From positions 5,518,001 to 5,582,000 of the forward strand of contig NC_058153.1 of the NCBI RefSeq assembly GCF_011075055.1: a DNA stretch of 64,000 nt, given 5' to 3'. This document shows, piece by piece, positions 47,045 through 59,899 of this stretch. How positions within the stretch are numbered: position 1 is the first letter of the stretch; every line of letters begins with the position of its first letter. This stretch comes from Mangifera indica (lineage: Eukaryota > Streptophyta > Magnoliopsida > Sapindales > Anacardiaceae). The notes beneath the pieces were generated by a model that ran no database searches, had not been told where the DNA came from, and was given only the letters and a program-made list of their open reading frames with translations. The position numbers were made by a program, and so were the translations under genes.

Positions 47045-50000
47045 AGTGTGGGGACTGTACACCTATATCAAGCATGATGAAATGGAATTGTGCATTGCCA
47101 AACACTTTGGTGAAGACATTGACGAGTTGTCTATAAAAGTAGACGTACGCCAAAATTAAGGGTTTATCATGGTATATAAGTCGTACTTAGTAGTAGTCAA
47201 CTTCAAGGTGTTTTTGTACGTTCATGAAAAACGACATTGGAAGTGATGTGGATGGCCACCTTGTTATCACAAAATAGATTAATGGGTCGAGGGACATTGA
47301 TAAACATGTCCTTAAGCAAGTTGATGAACCATACTATTTCTTTAGTAATTTTTGCTATGGTTTGATATTTAGCTTTGACAGATGAAAAAGAAACTGTGTT
47401 TTGCTTCTTGGAGCCCTAAGTCATTGAGGCAACACCAAGGAATGTGACAAAACCAATGACTAAATGTCCATTGTCAAATAGGTGTTACAGTCTGCATCAT
47501 AATAGACATGTAAGATAAGCTTGTTGTCCTTGGGATAAAATAGACCTTGTGTCGATGTAAAGTTGATGTGAGCAACTAGATGTTTAACTAGATCCAAATG
47601 AGGTTGTCGAGGGCTTTGCAAAAACTAACAAAGCAAGTGGACTCCATATGTCAGATAAGACCTGGTTAAAGTAATATAAGAGACTCCACCAACAATCTTA
47701 CAATAAGCTAAATTATCTTCTAACAAAGCTTTTTCTTAAGTGGAAATGTCATGTTGTTGCGAAATGGGTATTTTTGTTACTTTAACATTCCCAAGCACAA
47801 CTTCTTCAACAATGTTGTGAATATATTTTTGTTTGTTGAAATAAATATCATGACCAGTTTAAATGATCTTCAAGAAAATAATGTACTTTTCCCAAGTCTT
47901 TAATGTGGAAACAAGTATGGAGGTGCTAGCCACTTGAATTGTTGATTTCCATTATAAGATTGTTGACATATACAATCACAATCATCTCATAATTTTTATC
48001 ATCCATTGTGAATAACAAGTTGTTGAAAAAACTTTTTTTCAAAGCCATACTTGAGCAATTCATTAGAATCCTTACTGAACAATTGATGACCAATTTGTTT
48101 CAACCCATATAAATATTTATTGAGCTAGCAAAACCATACCTTTGTCATGGTTCCCAACCCTTTGGAGAGTTTCTTGAAAACTTCTTTTTCAAGGTCACCA
48201 TTGAGAAATGCATTATTGATGTCAATTTGGTGCGATTCCCATCCATAATTATACCAACTGCAAGAAGATACTTTACTATTACAAATTTGGCAATTGGGCA
48301 AAGGTTTCATTATAGTCCAAGCCTTGTATTTTACTATGTCCTTCGGCTATGAGATGCGGCTTGTACTTTTCAATGGTTCCATTTGTAAAATCCATTTTGA
48401 TTTGATGGCCTTCTTGCCTTTTGATAATGGAACAATACCCCACGTGTTTCCAATTCCTTGTTCATAGCATTCTACCGGTTCAAATATTGTTCAACCTCTT
48501 CATAGCTTGAAGGTTGAGTTTGTATTTGAAAATCATTCCTTGCAATCATTAGCTTGTGAGTATGTAAATCATGTTTTTGCTTAAGAATGTTACAAAGTTA
48601 TGAAGGTATGAAAGAAGCTTGGTAATGTGTAAGGGATGTTGAAGCCTTCGCATAGCTTAGGACATAATCATAGTATCTATTTGGCATTTTTGTCTCTCAC
48701 TATGGCCTTGTGAAAATCTCCCTTTCTTGGTTTATATCATCTTCCCTTAATTGTTTTCTATGTCTATTTCTAGTTTCTCAATGATTTCTTCATTTTCATT
48801 TTCAAATTGGAATCATAAATCGATGATTATTGTACCTAGGACTATGATACTTGTCATGGTACTTCTTGATTTTGGAAAGGAAAAACGTATTTGTAGAAAA
48901 CTACATCTCTCGACATGTATATCTTTTCATATATCAAAATCCATTTTTACCATTGTAACCAAAAAAGACACATTTGTATGCCTTTGCAACAAACTTGTAT
49001 AAAAGATTTCGACTTGACATATGCATAAAATAAACATCTTAACACTCTTAGGTGTTTGTAGTTGGCCTCATTGAAAATAACTTTATTTGGGGACCCACAA
49101 TAAAACTATGACATTGGGACCAAAATTCATAATATATGTTGCTACCAAAGTAAATTCTCCATAATAGTTGAGAGGTAAATTTGATTGAAACCAAAATACT
49201 CATGTTACTTTGCCTGCATTCACATTTCACCATGCCATTTTGTTGAGGCATGATGTTTGATGACTAATGCCATGGTTTGAGAGAAAACTACGAAATCCAT
49301 TTGATAAGAATTTTGCCACTTTATCCATTCTCACATATTTGACCTATTTGTTAAATTGAGTTGTAGTCATTTTAACAAAATGCTCGAATCGACCAACTCC
49401 ATCTCCTTTGTTTCTCATCAAATAAATTCAAGTATCTCATAAGTAATCATCAAAGATTGTAAGAAAATATGATGCTTCTAGATGAGTGCTAACATTATAT
49501 AGACCTTAAGTATCTAAATGTACAAGTTCGAAAATATCTTTAGATTTATTATTGTTAATAGGGAAAACATGACAAGTTTGTTCAGCTCTCTAGCGAGCAT
49601 CACATGGTTCTATCTTCATTTTTGATAAATTAACATCAAACACATATTTTATTTTCTAGAAAGAAACATGCCCTAGTCTATGGTGTATAATTTGCACATC
49701 AACTTTGGACTTGAAATTTGCTCTTGGTTTTGACTTAAGCTAGTAAAGGGCCTCCTGTAATTTACTCATTCCAATTGTCCTCTTGCTAGGAAGTGCCTGT
49801 AACGAACAACTAGTAGGAGTGAATACAATGGTGCAATTCAGCCTTATATTATGACTTATTTCCACAATTCCAACCCTGTCCACGTTTGCCTTTCTTCCAT
49901 TTGGAAGTCTTACAATAAATTCTGGTTGTGGCTTTTGATTATATTTTAGAAGAGTGATGTTTGATATGATGTGGTTAGACGTCCCATTATCCAAAATCCA

Positions 50001-50545
50001 ACAGTTTTAATTAAAGGGTTTTTTAAAAGCATTTTATTCTTCTAGGAACTTCATAATAACCTTTGTATAAGACCTCCAAAATTCAATAGAAAGAATTGTG
50101 TTCCTTCCTTTCTGTTTTGTTCCATGACAACGATATTGATCACAGGCTTCCTTTTCATTGTCTTATTTTGCCAATTGAAAGGATAGCCAATGATTTCAAA
50201 GCAATTCTCCTTCATGTTTCCAAGCTTGTGGCAGTGCCTACATTTTGGCTTCCTATTTTCCTCCTTGCTTTTATAATTATTAGAATCAATTTTGGAAGAA
50301 GCAATATCAACAAGAAGTCACACCATAGCAATTTCTTTTGGTGCCAGGAATGAACATGCATTAGACATGCTCATTGGTTCTAAGGTTTTGTAATTTTTTT
50401 TAGTTGACCATGAAAATAAAATTAAAAATCCAAGAAAACTCAATAACATGAATAGTGATTTTAAATCAAAATAAATATAATATTTCATTCGTCGAAACAT
50501 CCAAACATGCAATCAATTCTGTTCACCTAGGTTTTAATACCATGG
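47045..50545 (-). pseudogene. Strongly decayed Ty1/copia retrotransposon
   Basis: Pieces read leftward in copia order. Primer-binding-like tggtattaaaacc (50542-50530), gag zinc knuckle CRHCHKLGNMKENC (about 50245-50190), protease MDNGTSNHI and LPNGRKANV (49994-49740), integrase PQQNGMVKCECR (49251-49048), reverse transcriptase IDINNAFLNGDLEKEVF (48310-48125), RNase H tail QLVNVFTKVFGNAQFHF (about 47130-47045). Dozens of stops and frameshifts separate them. The knuckle has Asn where His is the zinc ligand. Its 5' LTR would start at 50543 (tggttggg), but no matching 3' LTR was found. Confidence 0.85.
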
Positions 50546-50868
50546 TTGGGTTTTAGAAATAAATACATAAAAATGTAGCCAAAAAACCAAAAAAAAAAAA
50601 AAAATCTTAAGACCAGGAATAAAGAATTAATGCATATAAAATAAAGAGAACACGATAATTTAGATATTATTTATGTGTTTGAAGGTTCATTCGGTAAAAT
50701 TAATAATACAAATCGATAAATTTTTTTAAAATAAAATTGGGTGGGTTAAATTTAAAACCAGGTTTTAGTTAATTAAATTGTGAATCAGATTTAAGTAATT
50801 AGATTAAAATATTAGAAATAATAAAGGAAAAACAAATGATTTTACATGGGAGCATTGTAAAAAGTGGA

Positions 50869-51117
50869 TGCAGAAAATATATTACATTTTTTATGTAACT
50901 ATTGTGGAAGATTATATTGGGGTGGGACAACAACAATGAAAAATCATGTTGCTGGAACTCATGATTAAGTTAATTCTTGTAGTCAAATTCAGAAAGATGT
51001 TAGAATGAAATTTTAGAAGATGCTAGAAACAACGACAAATGTTAGTGATGATGATAATGATGATGATACATTTAAAAAGCAAAATTTTAATTCAAGTAAG
51101 GGTAAAATTGATAATTA
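50869..51117 (+). pseudogene. hAT transposase BED zinc-finger relic
   Basis: The plus strand reads CNYCGRLYWGGTTTMKNHVA then GTHD, stop, VNSCSQIQKDVR, stop, KMLETTTNVSDDD. This is the C-x2-C...H-x4-H BED finger and the usual downstream segment of plant hAT transposases, with stops at 50964-50966 and about 51015. Only the N-terminal finger region remains. Confidence 0.75.
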
Positions 51118-51296
51118 AAGGAAAGAGATGAGTGTCTAAGAAAGATATTTTAAATGAAGGTTGAATTAGTCACAACTAATACAAATTTGGTTCTCCCATC
51201 TTTCTTGGATTTCACCTTGTGTTAGTCATTGGACGACTCTCAATCATCCCCCATCATCTGTGATAAGGTTGAGTCTTTCCATCTACAAAATCGAAG

Positions 51297-51798
51297 TCTT
51301 TGATACCAAGTGATAGGTACCTGGGCGTTTTCTCCAGAAGGAAAAATCTTCCCTCAGTTTCTTCAACAATCCAGCAACCTCTCCTGCAATTTCTTCTCAA
51401 CAACTACAACAACAACACACAACAATCCTAGCAAAACTCACACAAGACAGTAGTTTCTTAAGTCACACAAATCAACAAAATAGCTCTGAAAATTGTAAAC
51501 TATATTAAAGTCTGAATGTAAAGACAATAGTATTTTTCAATACAAAATGACTTCAGTTCTGAAAAAGGAAAATGTTTACTAGTACTCTTATCACATAAAC
51601 TAGAAATGGCAAATTATGCAAGACATTCGAGAGGTCTGCTCTCTCCCTCAATTTCTCCCATTTTCTTCTGAAATTTTCTCTTGCCCCTGTTACTTTTTCT
51701 TTCATTTTTTATATACTGCTTTTGTGCCCTTTTCTTTGCTCTCTCCCTTATTGTCCATGTGTCCCTCCTCTCCTTAGATTGTTCCACCCACCCTATCA
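51297..51798 (-). repeat. Separate LTR with adjacent primer-binding site
   Basis: A segment at 51311-51798 begins tgatagg and ends cctatca, a 7-bp inverted terminal match within a TG...CA frame typical of LTRs (488 bp). On the minus strand it is followed after one base by ttggtatcaaag (51309-51298), the initiator-Met type primer-binding site. It is thus a 5' LTR of a leftward element. No second copy lies in the window, and the primer site at 50.54 kb belongs to a different element. Confidence 0.65.
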
Positions 51799-52884
51799 CA
51801 CAACCTTAATCTTCTACCCTTGCCCTTATATTTCTTCTTGTACACCTTAGATCCTATCACACTTCTATAGAACTCTTAATTGAATTAGGTACAACATGAG
51901 TAACATCGGAAGGTTGCTGAATGTGGCTCCCATATTTCTTAGTTTTAGAGTGAATGCAAGCTGATTGATTTCTTTTTCCATGGTAACCCCAGAGGTAATT
52001 CTTTCACCAAAACAAGTTACTCTATAGATGTTTAATTAAAGAAAAGGTGATTAGTATGAACTAAGGAACCTCTAGTTTTTGAACCGACACCACATATTCT
52101 GAAGAGGGAAAGAGACAAACAACCTTCATGTGCCATTTTAATGGTGGCCCCTTCTGAATGGATTAACTCTAGCTAGCTGGGTCTCCATTCACAATACTTT
52201 TTCTGTTTAAACTGTTCAGAAAAAAGTAGCTGGCTATCGGCAGAATACGAATGTCTCAAACCCAATTAATCAGTCCTATCAAGTGATGAAGAAAACTGAA
52301 ATATATTTGATTTATATGTCATAAATTATCCCTTTGAGCTAAAAGGTTCGTTCTCGACACTACTATCAGAGATAGTTTTGCTAATTATGAAATAATAATT
52401 AATGTCTCCATTGTGTGCCAAGTCTTGATTGAATCATTTTATTGAGAAAAGTTGCATGATAACAGTACTTGTTACATTCACGTATATATGTTTTTACATA
52501 AACAAACTTATGAGATTCTCACCTCATGTATTTTGTAAAGGTTTTTTCTTTTTTTAAATTACAATGGAGTGTAAAATTTTCCACTTTCTGCCTTTCCATT
52601 TTTGAAATTAAAAGAAGACTCTCTATTCATAGGTGTTGAAATAATAAAGGCTGCTCTTTTATTTTAGGTCTTAATCATTCATCACTTTATGAATACGCTT
52701 TTAGTCTTAAGTTGGGTAGTAATTCTAAGAGCCCGATATTAGGAATTCAGAGCCACCAAAACTTTTTGGTTATCTCTAGATTTAACGCTTATACGTAGTT
52801 TGTTTAATCGAAAGTTCTGGAGAGATTTGATTGTATAAGGATTCCCATAAATCCCAAATCAAGAAGTTGGTCTAATTTGAGTTT

Positions 52885-52910
52885 TATATATATATATATA
52901 TATATATATA
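52885..52910. repeat. (TA)n microsatellite
   Basis: Thirteen perfect ta units. Confidence 0.9.
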
Positions 52911-53173
52911 GTTATGATAATCAAACATAATTTTCAGAACACTGCAGTCAACCTTCACGTGTACACATAATTGGAAAAGAGAAAAATATTGCACATGAAA
53001 AATGAAAAAAGAAAGCCATTAAGCAAATTGATTTTAAGATTAATCAAAATGAGATAGAAAATAAATCTTTATTAATGCTCCCTTGTCAAAGACGTTAACC
53101 AATTGGTAAAACAAATGCAAACAAGCTCAACAAAAATAAATGGTGCAATATGCCAAGCATGACAATCCCGAGT

Positions 53174-53190
53174 GAGAGAGAGAGAGAGAG
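53174..53190. repeat. (GA)n microsatellite
   Basis: About eight ga units in the 3' flank of the proline-rich protein gene. Confidence 0.85.
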
Positions 53191-53667
53191 GAGGTTCGAC
53201 ATCTTCTCATGTCGATTTCATCCTTTGAAATCCTTCAATTCAGGAGACCTGCAAGTATCATCACATCCAATGAGTCAAGACGTCCTGGCATGAATATATA
53301 ATAAACTCTTACTAAAATAACCTGCAAAAGGGCGATAAAAAGATAGAGTAATAAAGAGCAACAAAGCAATAAGCATCATTCGACAAGAAAAATAAAGATT
53401 TCTATGTATATTATTGGGTTTTCAGATATTTGTCTAGTTAAAATATTATCACAGCATTTTCTTGCTCTTTGCGAAATTATTGACCATTTGTGTCTCAACC
53501 GGTGATTAGACATTGTGTAGTTATAATATTTGACTGCTTCTCAGTTACTGAAAAGTTGATTCTCATGGTAAATATACTGACTGTGATTAAGCGAAAGAAG
53601 GAAGAAATTTCCGTTGCATTCAAATATTTTTAGTAAACTATGAGTGTAAAGTATACTTAACTCAGAT

Positions 53668-54198
53668 CTAATGAGTGCAAGTGTAACCGGGTGGTGGAGT
53701 CTTCCCACAACTCACAAGGAGCTGAAGAGCAAGAGGAACGTATATGTTAAGGTTGAGAAGCTTTATTTTGAGTGTGGTGCACAAGCAGACTGCAGCTTCA
53801 AGCTCAACAAGCCCTTTAAGAACCGGGCAACACTGGTTAACAACTGGGTCACCAAGACCCACGTGAACTAATCCGCCAAGAAGATCTACACAAGCGCCCA
53901 ATTTGAGGGTGTCAATAGGGCAAGTGGAAGGTTTAGTTCCCGGTGGTGATGGGCATGGCTTTCCACTTGGTGGCTTAGTCGTTGGGGGACCTGTAACTGA
54001 AGGGAGGTCAATGGGAGGCTTAATTGGTGGGACAGTCACTGGCGGCTTTACAATAGGGGGGAGAGTAATGGGGTCTTTTGGGTGCTTTCCCTTAGGCTTG
54101 TGCTGTGGCTTGCCGCAGGCGCCACATCCAAAGATAGGAATGGCTGAGGAAATGAAAAGCATGTAAATTAAGAGCACAGCCGAAATTTTGGAGTTCAT
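53668..54198 (-). CDS. Hybrid proline-rich protein with eight-cysteine domain (DC2.15/14 kDa type)
   Basis: Single exon, 176 aa, stop TAA-side at 53668. The ATG at 54198-54196 is chosen because a signal peptide follows directly (MNSKISAVLLIYMLFISSAI, cleavage near residue 24) and because the TATA box lies 80 bases upstream; the in-frame codons before it have no signal-like features. Residues about 25-90 are Pro-rich (KPPVTVPPIKPPIDLP type). Residues 93-174 hold the eight-cysteine domain: Cys 93, 103, 123, 124, 138, 140, 164, 174, that is C-x9-C-x19-CC-x13-C-x-C-x23-C-x9-C, as in the lipid-transfer/hydrophobic seed protein fold. Such proteins are secreted to the cell wall or cuticle side; roles in wall structure, defence and lipid binding are reported for relatives. 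The exact role of this one is not readable. Confidence 0.93.
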   Translation of the reverse strand: MNSKISAVLLIYMLFISSAIPIFGCGACGKPQHKPKGKHPKDPITLPPIVKPPVTVPPIKPPIDLPSVTGPPTTKPPSGKPCPSPPGTKPSTCPIDTLKLGACVDLLGGLVHVGLGDPVVNQCCPVLKGLVELEAAVCLCTTLKIKLLNLNIYVPLALQLLVSCGKTPPPGYTCTH

Positions 54199-54277
54199 TT
54201 TTTTTTTCTCTTCACTTTGTGTTGAGAAAACGAGAGAAATAGGCTTAGAATGGTAGAGTTTCGAAGGGAAAGGAGGC

Positions 54278-54285
54278 ATTATATA
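54278..54285 (-). promoter_or_regulatory. TATA box of the proline-rich protein gene
   Basis: The minus strand reads TATATAAT, 80 bases before the ATG, consistent with a leader of roughly 50 bases. Confidence 0.7.
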
Positions 54286-54616
54286 GGTATAGTGAGGTGG
54301 GAAAATGAGGATTTAAAAAAAAAAAAAAACCACTTAAAGCACTTCACGTGAACGATGGTTGGGCTTTGCCAAACTCTGCTAGTTGGCAATATACCTTGCA
54401 ATTGATGTATGCAATTTAGAGTTTTGCATAAGTTATGTTATAGTAATGGCAACAAAGATATGGTAAAAACCTTGTGTCTACTACAATGTAATATGAATAG
54501 AGTAAATAAAGAGTAAAAGAGACAAATTTTATAATATGATTTAGCCAAATGATCAAAAAAACACATGTCCATGGTGTAACTATGAACAATGCTTACAAGG
54601 TATATATCCTAAAGTG

Positions 54617-55108
54617 CATGTAGACAAGAGCGAGTGCATGTATTTATATGTGATTTTTTTTAGTCCTCACGGGTTCTCCTTTCTTATAGTGGTCATATGT
54701 ATTTATAGGACTTGATAGAAGAAGTTGCACTTAAATATGAATATCAAGAAGTTCTTAATTCAAATATTATTATAAAGATCTATTGTTATTATAACTCAAC
54801 TAAACGGGAATATTTACATTAACATAAATATCTTGATTGAAAAGGAGAAGAAAGTTTTCCCTCTTTGTCATGGAGAAGAATAGAAATATATTGAAGAGCA
54901 TGTATATAAGAGCGAGTGTGTTTATCTATATTTGATTTTTTTTGAGTCCTCACCAATTCTCCTTTCTCATAGTGGTCATATATATTTATAGGACTTGACA
55001 GAAAAAGTTTCACTTAAATATGAATAGTAGGATGTTCCTAATTCAAATTACATTAACATAAATATCTTGATTGAGAAATAGAAGAAAGCTTTCCCTCATT
55101 GTCATGGA
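54617..55108. repeat. Internal direct duplication in the left LTR-like copy
   Basis: The text agagcgagtg, agtcctca, tctcctttct, atagtggtcatat, tttataggacttga, then acattaacataaatatcttg and ttgtcatggag occurs at 54617-54875 and again at 54899-55108, the second copy shortened by an internal deletion. Confidence 0.8.
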
Positions 55109-55136
55109 GTAGATAGAAATATCCCTTTAGAAAATT

Positions 55137-58100
55137 CTAAATAGATTTACTACTAAGTGAAAACCTTCTCTCTATTATGGGTTGGATGATCAATTTATGT
55201 TTTTTGGCATATGGTAGATAAGGGATGCTTTTGATCAATAATACTATGGCTAGTCACTATCTATGGTTGCTTAGACAAGCTTCCTCTAATAGATACTTCT
55301 CAGTGAGATATCCTATAGGTTGGGGAACACAAGGCTGATTAGAGGGTAAAAAGCTTCAATTAACGGTTGACAATAGTGAGGGGGCTTTTGGGCCCATACA
55401 AAAGATATTATGAGAGTTTAAGAGTCCTCTCATCGTGGTTGATAGTATTTGTGTAGGGTTGATCATGGTATAAGAGATAATAGTCCTATTCTTCCTTTGT
55501 ACTCCTCACCTTACTAGGGGTTTAGGGACAATGGTGATTTAGTCCATAGCTTTTTGGTTATATGATGAAGCTGATGAAAGAATATGTCTCATGGGACGAT
55601 TAGGTACTTTATAGGTATGACAATACCATAAAATTGAAGAAACTTGTCAAGGGCGACATCAAGGCAATTCACTTGCATTTTTTTTCCTATTAGGTTTTTA
55701 GCATTTATCTCTTATATATCTTATAGCTTTTTAGCATGTTGCCTTTTCTTTGTAATAAGGCCTGAGTAGCCTTGGTATAAGGAGACAATCAATTTCATGA
55801 GCTAGGTTTGCTTAAAGACGAATTAATGACCTTGAGAGAAGAAATCCAAAAGTTCGAGGAAAGGTGGGAGGCATTAGTGGGATGTCTTAAGGCATACGAG
55901 ACATGTATCTCAGTCGAAAGTATTACTTATAGGTAACATTTATAGTAAAAGGTGGGTAACATGGAAGATTAGTCTAATTAGCTTTGCACTCATATGCTTA
56001 TTCTTCTTGGTGTAATCTAGAACGAGATGAAGCATGCTAAGGGACTAGAAGCAAAGTTGAGTAACTTGGAAAACACTCTATTGAAGGTCATTTGAGAGAG
56101 TACTTATTTGATAGGACAAATGGCTTATATTGCAATTGAAGTAGAAAATAGGGAAAAATATCTTGTTAATGATGTTTTTGTGTTATTTAGCTTTGACTTC
56201 TAGATGACAATTTCTCATTCCATGGGAGGAGTTATGAAGAGAAAACGAAGAAGTGGACACAAATTAGAGTTGTTGAGGAGGCTAGCCATACTAAGTGTGT
56301 TGAAGTAAGTGGTATAAGACTTGACTAGTTTGACAAGTCTGTTAGAAGGTTTCCAAGGGAACAACTTTCCAAGAGGCTGTAGGTGTAGCTTATGTCCTAG
56401 TTCTCTTTACAAGACCTCTGATACTCCCATGGGATAGACCTTATAGTTCATTTATTGTGCAACTTTTTTTATGTGTAGACGAATCAATTTATAAAGTATG
56501 TTTTTTAGTCATATTCAGTATTCACCTTGTTTTTTGGTTTTGTTGCATTGTTTTGAATGCTTTCAAAAATATGAGCATTAAACAAATATCAAAGCTTTGT
56601 GATTTGAATGTGACTAATTATTACATAACTTCACTACGTTAGTTTATAATTAAACAAAGACATGCCAAAGTGAATAATTAGTATAATAAGGGTAACATAA
56701 TTTAATAAAACGATAAGATACTTTAGTCTAACTTGTAATAAGCTTTTGATTGTACATTCAAACTAAAGATATATGTTTTATTATTGCATGAGACATGGTA
56801 AAACATTATCTACTCTTTAGCCTTAATATACACTAATTAAGGTATTGTAAATATGTTTTGTTGTGGGAATGTTGCCCTGTATGGAGAGAGGGGTTCCTCT
56901 TTGGGGTTCGTTTTCACTACTTAAGGTTGTGTGTTGGTTGGCATAATTTTTTGTATAAACTTCTCAAGGTTTTCTCCATCAAATAACTTTTTGATCACTT
57001 TGAGGAAATTTTTACAGTAGTCGATGTTGGGGTGAATATCATAATGATAATGATAAACTTGTTTGTGGTCTCGTCTAGTGTGGTCTCCTTTTATTGCCTT
57101 GGGTCACAGAATAATGTTGTTTTTTTATAAGTCACAAACATCTAACCGAGTGGAATAGTCAGGGATTGGATCTCTTTTTGGCCTATTTGTTTGAGGATTC
57201 TCGAGCTTATATGTTGGCCTACACCAATCTTTCTTTTTAGGCTTATCTTGTCAATTTTCAAGGAATCTAGGGCAAGAAAATGAGATTTAATGGAGTATGT
57301 CGCATGGTAGGCATGTGAAAAATCTTTTTTCATGATGTCTAGCTCACTAGTTTTACTACACGAGTGTCAAGGGTAAGGGCAAAGTTTTTCAACATGATGT
57401 ATGTTAAGGTGTGTACAATTACCTTATCTCAACAAGCCTAGAAGGCATTTAGGTAGTCACATAGATTGGCCTGTAAGTCTAATAACCTAGTTTAGGTTGT
57501 TTTCCATGGTCATTTTAACACCAATGCTAGAGTTTTAAACGAATGTTATCTTTTATATGAGAGGTCTACTACATGTGTTAATAGTTATTATCCACTAATT
57601 ACCATTTTGTACCTTAGACTTGATGGTCCACTCTATCGAAATCTTGTCCCATTAATTTAAAGGCGTAACCCAAAAGGTGTATTTAATTGCCTACTCTGAA
57701 GATGCTCGACTAGCATTCACGTGGTCATCCACTAATGGCTTTGGTATTAGGTAACTGAGATTCTTTATCATGTCATTGACCAAGATAGTAGTACTACTAG
57801 GCTTGTTAATACCCTTAGGCAGTATTTATGGGCCCAGAGTGTTGATTTATTTAGTAAAGAAGAGGTATCTTATGCTCGTAAGTGTTTAGTTGTCTTTCTT
57901 GTGGATAGGGTTTTTACTAGAAGTTGGTAAGTTTAGGATGCATGATGGGCCAAATTGGATTAGGGTTTTATTAATTGTTCGTATTTTGTTACTGCCACCA
58001 ATATTATATATGAGTAGTGTTTAAAGTTAGGATGGATGCTTCCATAAATGCTTTATTCTTAGGGATATGTCTTCTTGGTGATATGCCTATAACTAGGGTA

Positions 58101-58440
58101 ACGGTATGTGTTTGTTGGGAAATGTTAGATAAGTTACCTTTAATTAACTTTGGTTGGGCAACCACAATGTGATTTGGCTACAAGATGTTAGTTGTCAGTG
58201 TTGGATCACTAGATTTCATGGAACGGGGTAGTTTTGGATTGTTATTTAATTCATAAAACATCTAATTGATCAAGGCCTTCCTATGTCACCTTCCATAAGC
58301 CATCAACGGAGGATAGTGCACTAGATAACGAAAATGTACATTGTATAAATATGAAAAAAGCCTTCCTACTCAAGTTAATTTTGTTGTTAAGATTTCTTTT
58401 CACCAATTGAAGTACATAATCTATAGCCTTGTGCAAATTA
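55137..58440. other. Interior of the candidate LTR element, no gene assigned
   Basis: Mixed-composition sequence with only short frames on both strands. It is less AT-rich than nearby intergenic DNA, as expected for old coding DNA, but no domain is recognisable. Confidence 0.4.
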
Positions 58441-59675
58441 TGTTATGTTAGCAATGATGAAGATTTGATGAAACCTTGACATTTATTACAATGTAATATG
58501 AATAGATTAAATAAAAAGTAAGGAGACACAAGGGTCTTTTTATGTAGTTCACCCCAATGGTCAGAAAACCTATATCCATGGTGTAGCTGTTAACAATTCT
58601 TATATAAAAGGTATGTCTTGAAGATGATGTATACGAGAGTAAGTGTATGTATCTAGCTTTGTTTTGTTTTGTTTTTTTTTTTTTTGTCAATTTAGGTTCT
58701 TTTCCTCTCTTGTAGTGATCTTTTACATTTATAGGACTTCACAAGAGAGATTACATTCAAATATGAATATTAGGAATATATGGTTTGAGTTAATATGAAT
58801 TAAATGAAGTATTATGGAGTTTTACTGAGAGATAACCATGCATGAGAGGGTCATGCCCATGTGCCGATTGCTACATTAATAGAAGTGAATAAGTATCATA
58901 TGAGATTAATTTTAAGTAAGGTACATCTATGTTAGGGAGACATATGTTTGTGCATGGCATTACACACTAGTAGTTTTAAAAAGGCACGTTAGCTATGTTT
59001 TAAAGATTGTTATCCCTAACGAAATGTGCATAAGATTGTGTGAAATAAACAGAAATTTTGAATCTAATTATTGATATTTAATGCAGAAATTCCAATGAGA
59101 GATTTTGGCGAGGATGTTGACAAGAAAAGAAGGGAAAAGAAGAGGACTTGATTAGCCCTGATTCTATAGACAACAAAGCTAGAGGTAAGTAGGATTCTTT
59201 TATACATTCTTGATATGTTTATAGTAGTGGACTGAAGGTTCATCCATCTACCAAAATTGTGTGTATGTATTTATATATGTGATTATGTTGTTATGTTGTA
59301 TTGATCGAATAAGTTATTGAGTATTGGGCAAGTTGATATTGTTATGTATGGATGAATTGATTATAAAGACTTATTATGAATGTTTTAATATTTGGTTTCA
59401 TGAGATTTTAGCCTGAGATTGATATATTGATTTATAATGAGATGTTACAAAAATTTTTAACTTGAGATTGATATATTGTATAGAGGAACTTGATGAGAAT
59501 AACATGTATATCGCTGAATTTTTATAACATGCTAAAATGCTATGGAAGTTTGGGTAAAAATCTAGGTTGATAGCTCATATGGAAGTGTGGTAGCATAGAT
59601 TTTATGTTATTTTTGCATAGAAATTGCGTAGAGATAAATTAGGGACAAATGGTATATTTTTCTGTTTTCTAGGCA

Positions 59676-59684
<9 letters not shown>

Positions 59685-59715
<31 letters not shown>
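59685..59715. repeat. (CA)n microsatellite
   Basis: About fifteen ca units, with cata at the start. Confidence 0.9.
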
Positions 59716-59716
<1 letters not shown>

Positions 59717-59899
59717 GTGTGGTATAGGTTACAAGCCTGTATGTGTTTAAGAGAGAACACAAGGAGAGTTCATGGTGAAGAAGGGTTGTTCATGACATGA
59801 AGTAGAGAGGTGGTTTTGTTTCAGAGATAACACACTTGTCTTTATAGTATAGCAGCGACACACTTTTAAAGGGATAGTTGTGTCTCATGCATAAGAAAA

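Larger units (their letters stand above)
51799..53667. other. Intergenic stretch with microsatellites
   Basis: No coding frame. Contains (TA)13 at 52885-52910 and (GA)n at about 53174-53190. Confidence 0.55.
54437..58780 (+). mobile_element. Candidate decayed LTR retrotransposon
   Basis: A segment from about 54437 (tgttatagtaatgg, then acaatgtaatatgaatag, gtccatggtgtaac, catttataggactt-like text) recurs at 58446-58780 (tgttagcaatgatg, acaatgtaatatgaatag, atccatggtgtagc, atttataggactt). The copies are direct repeats about 4.0 kb apart and diverged. The interior (55.1-58.4 kb) holds no frame I could assign to gag or pol. Orientation is a guess from the TG start. Confidence 0.5.
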
